26,893 nt of DNA. Source: Vermamoeba vermiformis (taxonomy: Eukaryota > Tubulinea > Echinamoebida). The stretch lies in assembly GCA_045837725.1 (NCBI GenBank), contig JBEWZL010000042.1, positions 1-26,893 on the forward strand, read 5' to 3'. Below the pieces are notes generated by a model. That model was not told where the DNA came from and searched no databases. It was given only the letters and a program-made list of their open reading frames with translations. Positions 22,425 to 26,893 of this stretch are shown piece by piece (position 1 is the stretch's first letter; the number at the start of each line of letters is the position of its first letter). Both the position numbers and the translations under genes were made by a program.

Positions 22425-25052
22425 ATGGATAAGGCACAAGTCCGTAGAAAGAACGCTTTGAACTCGAATGCCTTGGGCAACGGGTCAACTACCCAAATTA
22501 CCTACAACATTACTCCGGGCAGTGGATTGCCCATCTCGTACAGTGGTCCAACAGCCACTTCGCCTGCAATTCAACTCAACGTGACTGGTGACACAAACAA
22601 CCGTTGGGTTTTGAATGTATCAGGCACGCAGACCTTCAGTGACGGTACCGGAACTGCAGCGAACACCGTTATTTTGGCGTACAAAGGGAGTGGTTCAGAG
22701 CTCCAAGTGCAGGACTCCACTGGTGCGGTTCTTGGCACTATCAATGCAGGAAAGTTCATTTCCTTAGCGCAAACAGCAACGAACACTCGGGTCTTCGAAG
22801 TCGCGTTGTCCACCGATTCATTCCGTCGCTTGTTCGCAACTGCTGGCGGAAAGCTCGGAGTAGGCACAGGCACGTCCAGTTCTGTTCAAGTCCTTGGCAT
22901 CAACTCGACTTCTGGCTACATGACCCTTGCTAATACCGAATCGGCCGAAACAGGAGGTGATTTTCGATCGGACAACCTCACTGGTAATGTGCAGGTAAGT
23001 ACACCGTTGATTGTGACATCGGCTGGAGATCTGACCATTACGCCAGCTGGTAGCAATGTGAAGTTGAGTGGAAAAAATTTGAATAACTTCGCGACGGCAA
23101 CGGCCACCACCAGTCTTGTCACACCACTGCTTACCTCTGCATCTGGCGACCTCAATATCAGCAGTGCGGGTACCAACGTCAACCTGAGCGGAAAGACACT
23201 CAAAAATGTCCCTGTCATCGATGCAAGTGTCGCGGGCTCTCTGCAAATCTCAGGTGGCTTCGTGAACATGCTGTTGAATGATATTCGCGCTGCAAACAGC
23301 ATCACGGCCAACTCACTGACGTCCCCCTTGATCAACACAACGAGTGGCAATCTTGTTCTCAATCCTACTGGAAGTGCCGTTGACTTCAGTGGTAAGCAAA
23401 TCATCAATGCAATCTTACCATCGAGCGGGCTTACATTCCCTATCAGTTACACGTCACCCAATGGAACGAATAAATTTCTGTTCGTCAATCAAACTGGGGA
23501 TAGTTACGAGCGATGGGCTGTCGACGCAAGTGGCATGCAGACCTTTGGCCCAGGCAGTGCCTCGATAGCAAACGATGTTTGGTTTTACCGTACTAATGTT
23601 GGTGAACTTCTCATCAGTGGTCAACCTCCATCGAACGGCGTGAAAAATGGAGCTTTGGCCGTGAACACCATTCGAGGTGTAGATGGCTTGAGCTTCAATG
23701 TTGCTGGCGACATATTGCTCAACCCGAGCGGTGTGGTCAATGTCAACGGAAAGACCCTACAGAATGGTGTATTGACTTATGCCAACAACACCGTAGTCAG
23801 CACGTTCATATCGTCACGCATAGTTGGAGATACATACGACCGAGTTCAAATCGACAACCAAGGCTTCATCTACTTCGGTGGTGGTACAGCAACCCCAGAC
23901 ATCTCCTTCTCGCGTCAGGATGCGAACACACTCAGAGTCAATGGTGGGTTAGGTTTCTCGCGAGGTAATTTGCGTTTCGACACGGCGTATTCGAACAACA
24001 TCACCAGCAACACGTTCAATTACGTGAATGTTTGCGCCTCTGGTTCAACAAATGGCACTGGTACGAACAACACATCGATATCCACCACCGGTGCTGATTT
24101 CAGTTTGGGCACCAATCGAAGTACCGCAATTAGCAGTGGTTCGATCTCTTTCGGTGCTGGTAATTCATGTGCTTCGGTCGGAAGTGCCGCCACTTCATTC
24201 GGTTCTGGCAGTAACAATGTCTCGATAGCTAATACGGCCTGTACCATGGGATCCACACAATACAGCACCATCATGAGTTCGACGAACGGCACCATCACGG
24301 CAACATCAGGCTGTAATATGATACTTGGTTCTGGTAACGGCAACACTTCGATTACTGGCACGGCAGGAGGAACATTATTGTGGGGCTCGTACATCTCAAC
24401 CAACAATGCAAATGTCTTCGGTGTGTCAGACTCAAGTTCTACAGCCGTTTCTGTCGGGACCTCAAAGACATTTTACGGTCGCATGAGCGGGGGGTACTAT
24501 CTCGCTACTAACGCAGCAGCGAGCACTGGAATGCAGTTAAGTGGTGGTTCATCATCGTGGGGTGCGATTAGTGACGCTCGATTGAAGCGCATTCACGATG
24601 AAGTTCGTGTCTTGGACAAGGTTGAGAAACTTCGAGTTGTTCGCTACAACTACAAGTCTGATGAGGAACATGAGGAGCCACGTCTTGGTATGATCGCGCA
24701 AGATGTCAACACTCTCTATGCTGATTTGGGAGTGCGTCGCAACTACTCGCTCAACCACCCAGAGAGCAAAGAGGGTGATCCAATCCAAACGGTCTCCGGC
24801 GATGAGATTGCTTACTTGTCACTGGCCGCAATCAAAGAGCTCAAGGTGGAGGTCGAGAGTCTTCGCAGTGAGAATGCAAACCTTCGACACGCCAGCGATC
24901 AATTGCACAACGAAATCGATCGTTTGACTGTCGCGCATTCGTCGCTTGAATCGAAGTACGATGCGCTTGCAGACGAGACTCGAAAGCTCAGAGACGGCCT
25001 CGCTAAAGTGATGAATGTCCTCAGAAGTGCAAAGCCAACAGACAAAAAATAA
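22425..25052 (+). CDS. Spike/fibre protein with C-terminal peptidase S74 intramolecular chaperone
   Basis: This 875-aa product is probably a trimeric receptor-binding fibre. Residues 30-530 contain three related beta modules with a GD...W/R...sG.q.Fg.G signature (near 54-75, 355-380 and 465-490) and repeated SGKxLxN turns near 214, 254, 321 and 440. Residues about 540-700 are S/T/G/N-rich. From 712 the S74 domain begins: ISDARLKRI, with S716 and K721 as the expected self-cleaving pair, then LDKVEKLRVVRYNY, RLGMIAQDV and EIAYLSLAAIKEL. A coiled coil (about 795-865) ends the protein. In phage fibres and in MYRF this domain trimerises the stalk and then cuts itself off. Phage-style S74 fibres are unusual in this kind of eukaryotic element. 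Confidence 0.9.
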   Translation: MDKAQVRRKNALNSNALGNGSTTQITYNITPGSGLPISYSGPTATSPAIQLNVTGDTNNRWVLNVSGTQTFSDGTGTAANTVILAYKGSGSELQVQDSTGAVLGTINAGKFISLAQTATNTRVFEVALSTDSFRRLFATAGGKLGVGTGTSSSVQVLGINSTSGYMTLANTESAETGGDFRSDNLTGNVQVSTPLIVTSAGDLTITPAGSNVKLSGKNLNNFATATATTSLVTPLLTSASGDLNISSAGTNVNLSGKTLKNVPVIDASVAGSLQISGGFVNMLLNDIRAANSITANSLTSPLINTTSGNLVLNPTGSAVDFSGKQIINAILPSSGLTFPISYTSPNGTNKFLFVNQTGDSYERWAVDASGMQTFGPGSASIANDVWFYRTNVGELLISGQPPSNGVKNGALAVNTIRGVDGLSFNVAGDILLNPSGVVNVNGKTLQNGVLTYANNTVVSTFISSRIVGDTYDRVQIDNQGFIYFGGGTATPDISFSRQDANTLRVNGGLGFSRGNLRFDTAYSNNITSNTFNYVNVCASGSTNGTGTNNTSISTTGADFSLGTNRSTAISSGSISFGAGNSCASVGSAATSFGSGSNNVSIANTACTMGSTQYSTIMSSTNGTITATSGCNMILGSGNGNTSITGTAGGTLLWGSYISTNNANVFGVSDSSSTAVSVGTSKTFYGRMSGGYYLATNAAASTGMQLSGGSSSWGAISDARLKRIHDEVRVLDKVEKLRVVRYNYKSDEEHEEPRLGMIAQDVNTLYADLGVRRNYSLNHPESKEGDPIQTVSGDEIAYLSLAAIKELKVEVESLRSENANLRHASDQLHNEIDRLTVAHSSLESKYDALADETRKLRDGLAKVMNVLRSAKPTDKK

Positions 25053-25070
25053 AGCCCTTGCACTTCTTTT

Positions 25071-25265
25071 TTATTTTTCCTCATTGCCGCACCCACAGCC
25101 ACCATCAGGCTCGTGCGTGGCAATTACATACGCCCCAGTGATGCCCAATGAAGCCTTCAGTGCTACATCACTGCTCACACCGACTAAGTGAAGTAAGCCG
25201 TAAATTGGCAGGAGGGTGAGTATACTTTTGACGGCACTCTTTTTCAGACCGTCCTCGAAACACAT
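25071..25265 (-). CDS. Small two-span membrane protein with CGCG tail
   Basis: This 64-aa product has probable membrane helices at about 13-30 (KSILTLLPIYGLLHLVGV) and 34-50 (VALKASLGITGAYVIAT), then a short tail with GGCGCG. It starts 21 bases after a CTATAG box that also lies in the divergent interval of the gene at 25331. It converges on the spike gene with 18 bases between stops. Such tiny two-span proteins could be holin-like or virion membrane components; no family was recognised. Confidence 0.7.
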   Translation of the reverse strand: MCFEDGLKKSAVKSILTLLPIYGLLHLVGVSSDVALKASLGITGAYVIATHEPDGGCGCGNEEK

Positions 25266-25330
25266 ACTTGCTTATTTCGTCTCTATAGAAGGTGTGGAAA
25301 CTTTTTTGGTTTCTCCTTATACATCTTACA
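25266..25330. promoter_or_regulatory. Divergent promoter region with CTATAG and TTATAC
   Basis: Two boxes serve the two directions. CTATAG at about 25284-25289 precedes the minus-strand ATG at 25265. A T6 run followed by TTATAC at about 25317-25322 precedes the plus-strand ATG at 25331. Confidence 0.5.
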
Positions 25331-25771
25331 ATGTCAGATAACAAGAAAGAGACAGGGGCGATTGTACTCGGAGGTGTTACTGCTCTTGGTGTTACTGGTT
25401 TGTTAGCCGCCTTTGACCTTCCACCGACGCTCGCGGCACTAGCAGGACTGTCAGCAGGTGGTGCAGCTTATTATGTCCAGCGACCAGTCCCAGAGGAACA
25501 GCAAGAACCAATTGTGACTGAGCAACCATGGTATTGTACCGGCCTTTTATCATACGCCAATCCGAATTGCGATTCTGGAATACCTTTCAAGTGTCGATGG
25601 GGTCCACTCAGTTACCTTGCAGATTGCCCAGGTCTACCAGGAAAGAAGGCAGTTGACAATCTTACGAGCTTGCCTGGGTTCCTACTCAACAATTTGGACA
25701 AGATCGTGATTGGGGTCGCAGCGGTCGGCGCGCTTCAAATCATCGCCACTGGACGTCAGGCTTTTGGATAA
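25331..25771 (+). CDS. Hydrophobic membrane protein with cysteine-bearing loop
   Basis: This 146-aa product has probable membrane segments at about 10-28, 33-49 and 124-140. Between them is a loop with C69, C80, C88 and C99 (YCTGLLSYANPNC, FKCRWG, ADCPG), which could form two disulfides. It starts at the ATG after TTATAC; a GTG frame 13 codons upstream is rejected. The glycine/alanine helices resemble those in the hydrophobic proteins at 25798-26136, 26179-26544 and 5948-6415. Possibly a virion membrane or fusion-related protein, by inference only. Confidence 0.7.
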   Translation: MSDNKKETGAIVLGGVTALGVTGLLAAFDLPPTLAALAGLSAGGAAYYVQRPVPEEQQEPIVTEQPWYCTGLLSYANPNCDSGIPFKCRWGPLSYLADCPGLPGKKAVDNLTSLPGFLLNNLDKIVIGVAAVGALQIIATGRQAFG

Positions 25772-25797
25772 AAAAAAGAGAAGGGGTCTTTATTTTT

Positions 25798-26136
25798 TTA
25801 CAATCTGTCCGCAAGCATGAGTCCAGCGAAAACTCCCAGTGCAGTGAAGCCTGAAGAAATATAGGGTTTGATTGACGGATAGCTGTTCGCAATGGGCCAA
25901 TACAAGTTTCGTCCACCGATCAATTGAACGGCAGCCACCGAGCCAGCGACAAGCATTGATGTTTGCAATGAACCCGTCGCCGCAATTGTGGTAGCTCCAG
26001 TGAGAGTTGCTGAACTTAGTGCCGCTGGGAGAGATTGGTTAATGTCACTGACGGCCGCATACAAGGGTGGCCACAAATAAGCACCTCCGTAGTGGTCTAC
26101 TAGAGTCGCGGCTCCTGTTATCGCGAGTGTATTCAT
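25798..26136 (-). CDS. Small hydrophobic multi-span protein
   Basis: This 112-aa product is rich in A, G, T, L and S, with probable membrane helices near 41-55, 60-75 and 93-109. It contains MLVAGSVAAVQLIGGRNLYW followed by PI, resembling the LVAGTMGVGQYFAEPI helix of the 5948 protein. Its promoter has a T7 tract and TATAC just before the ATG. It converges on the gene ending at 25771. Probably a virion membrane protein. Confidence 0.7.
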   Translation of the reverse strand: MNTLAITGAATLVDHYGGAYLWPPLYAAVSDINQSLPAALSSATLTGATTIAATGSLQTSMLVAGSVAAVQLIGGRNLYWPIANSYPSIKPYISSGFTALGVFAGLMLADRL

Positions 26137-26178
26137 TCTGTCGAGTATAACAGAAAAAAATAAAAAGATTTTACTTTC

Positions 26179-26544
26179 TTACTCCATGAGGTATGTGTAT
26201 GCGGCACTACCGATCAATGCACCGATGCCAGTCATGAGCGAACCTTCACTACCGATAAGGAACTCGTTGGTGGTCCCAGCGACGGCAGAACGGTATAAGG
26301 GACGAAGTACTGCTTGGCTCGCACCTGCGCCTACAGCAGCCGAAATGATGGTTCCTTTGTCGATGTCGCTCATGAGGTACATGGCCCCGAGACCAGCGAG
26401 GCCACCCATGAGCACTGCGTTCAGGACAGGACCGACCGTGTTACCGTTGGTTCTCGCTAAGGTGGGATAAGTGTAGGGAGATAGAACTTGGTCGCCAATG
26501 AGAGCGAGAGCTCCGATTGAGGCTGGGATTGCAATGTCTTCCAT
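26179..26544 (-). CDS. Small hydrophobic multi-span protein
   Basis: This 121-aa product has four probable membrane segments near 5-17, 40-58, 65-80 and 100-118, rich in G and A. IISAAVGAGASQAVLRPLY shares its helix-Q-P pattern with the neighbouring hydrophobic proteins. It is the last gene before the right terminal repeat and reads away from it. T6 and TATAG lie upstream on its strand at about 26564-26582. No family name; likely a virion membrane or assembly protein. Confidence 0.7.
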   Translation of the reverse strand: MEDIAIPASIGALALIGDQVLSPYTYPTLARTNGNTVGPVLNAVLMGGLAGLGAMYLMSDIDKGTIISAAVGAGASQAVLRPLYRSAVAGTTNEFLIGSEGSLMTGIGALIGSAAYTYLME

Positions 26545-26670
26545 CGTTTGTTATTTGTCGGTGGGTCTATAAATATAAAAAATAAATACTCACACTCCTT
26601 TGCTTATTCCTGGTCGCGAGGGTTTGGGTGTACCTAGGGTTTGTATACCTATATGTAAGATGTGCGTACT
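26545..26670. other. Non-coding interval between last gene and right terminal repeat
   Basis: The left part carries the T-run and TATAG box of the gene starting at 26544. The remainder, to 26670, has no open frame of note and no repeat of the left subterminal region, so the two ends of the element are alike only in the 179-bp repeat itself. Confidence 0.6.
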
Positions 26671-26849
26671 TGAAAACGGCTTAGCCCTAGAACGATATCG
26701 GCCAGAATAACGAGGTATAATACTACTGAAATGCGGGTATCCGCACTGCTCGTATATACGAGCGATTTCATATAGGGAAAAACCGCCGCCATAACCTGCT
26801 AATTTTTCGTATGGATTGGTCATGGTATTATTCGCCTCAGCCGTTTTCA
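26671..26849. repeat. Right direct terminal repeat (179 bp, TG...CA)
   Basis: This is identical to the left copy at 2288-2466 and in the same orientation, offset by 24,383 bases. It contains the same palindrome (26748-26763) and 11-bp inverted tips. Complete identity of the two copies indicates recent insertion or recent homogenisation. Confidence 0.92.
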
Positions 26850-26854
26850 CCTGC
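26850..26854. repeat. Target-site duplication, right copy (CCTGC)
   Basis: CCTGC follows directly on the CA closing the right terminal repeat and matches 2283-2287. It is part of the interrupted ARF-family coding sequence. Confidence 0.85.
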
Positions 26855-26893
26855 GTACGAAAGTTCTTTCTTCAGCTCTTCAGCGCTCTCAGT
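26850..26893 (-). CDS. ARF-family small GTPase, upstream coding piece (host gene, partial at window edge)
   Basis: The minus strand here reads TESAEELKKELSYA in the same phase as the ARF piece at 2036-2287. The sequence matches the ARF helix before the NKxD motif (compare EAREELMRML in typical ARFs). Adjacency of the two pieces is interrupted only by the element and its duplicated CCTGC. The gene's 5' part, including the P-loop, lies outside the window. Confidence 0.75.

Larger units (their letters stand above)
2288..26849. mobile_element. Integrated virus-like element with LTR-like direct terminal repeats (Polinton-like virus / virophage-related gene set)
   Basis: The element is 24,562 bp, bounded by identical 179-bp direct repeats and a 5-bp target-site duplication. 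It carries an rve-type integrase, prim-pol/SF3 primase-helicase, FtsK/HerA packaging ATPase, probable double-jelly-roll major capsid, probable penton protein, an S74-type spike and about 28 other genes. It looks whole: the terminal repeats are identical and I see no obvious breaks in the recognisable genes, which points to a recent insertion. No PolB, reverse transcriptase, gag or adenain-type protease was seen. The gene set fits Polinton-like viruses or virophages better than classical Polintons, but the family placement is inference from motifs. Confidence 0.88.

Noticed and set aside
2288-26849. LTR retrotransposon or endogenous retrovirus, suggested by the TG...CA direct repeats
   Set aside because: No reverse transcriptase, RNase H, gag-like or retroviral protease sequence is visible. 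The only retro-like gene is the integrase, and the rest is a DNA-virus gene set.
2288-26849. Classical Polinton/Maverick
   Set aside because: No protein-primed PolB or adenain-type protease was seen, and the terminal repeats are direct rather than long inverted repeats. A Polinton-like virus or virophage-related placement fits better.
26590-26850. Minus-strand open frame beginning in the right terminal repeat
   Set aside because: It is the same chance frame as at the left end, continuing into non-coding DNA. No motif or promoter unit supports it.
1-26893. CRISPR arrays, rRNA or tRNA genes
   Set aside because: No regularly spaced repeats with unique spacers and no rRNA-like or cloverleaf sequence were seen.

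Overview
The window is a eukaryotic chromosome segment. It carries one large, apparently whole, capsid-encoding virus-like element (about 2288-26849, 24.6 kb) inserted into a host gene. The host flanks are AT-rich and sparse. The element is dense with intron-free genes on both strands and clearly less AT-rich than the left flank. Host species cannot be read from this sequence. The host gene at the insertion point is an ARF-family small GTPase on the minus strand. Its frame runs from the right edge of the window (26850-26893) in phase into the left flank (2287 down to 2036) once the element is left out.

The boundaries can be read directly. A 179-bp direct repeat, identical in both copies (2288-2466 and 26671-26849), begins TG and ends CA, with 11-bp inverted tips. 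The whole element is bracketed by a 5-bp target-site duplication, CCTGC (2283-2287 and 26850-26854). Polintons normally have long inverted terminal repeats, so this LTR-like layout on a DNA-virus-like element is the most unusual structural observation. No reverse transcriptase, gag or protein-primed PolB is visible.

Layout: (1) 2510-6415, plus strand: DDE (rve) integrase followed by five small basic or membrane proteins. (2) 6441-9652, minus strand: seven small genes rich in DNA-binding and zinc-binding folds (AP2-like, two related helix-turn-helix proteins, a triple C-C-C-H zinc protein, a C2HC protein), probably early or regulatory. (3) 9774-12374: prim-pol plus SF3 (D5-like) primase-helicase. 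(4) 12375-13074: non-coding, with G/C-rich inverted arrays and short iterons, a candidate origin. (5) 13075-16518: unrecognised genes on both strands, including a zinc-finger/coiled-coil/membrane protein and a pair of diverged paralogues. (6) 16534-26544: the morphogenesis block, with FtsK/HerA-type packaging ATPase, an HUH-like protein overlapping its upstream neighbour by ATGA, probable double-jelly-roll major capsid, probable single-jelly-roll penton, an 875-aa spike with a C-terminal peptidase S74 chaperone, and several small hydrophobic proteins that suggest a lipid-containing virion.

The gene set (integrase, prim-pol/SF3 helicase, packaging ATPase, capsid proteins, no PolB) resembles Polinton-like viruses and virophages. 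No capsid-maturation protease was recognised. Most genes share a compact control unit: stop codon, then a run of 6-9 T, then TATAG or TATAC, then ATG, often within 30-60 bases. A second promoter type (GCGTTAA upstream of paired TATAC/TATATA) marks three minus-strand genes next to the primase. Protein starts are chosen at the first ATG after the TATA-like element. Family names rest on motifs read by eye; no database search was run.
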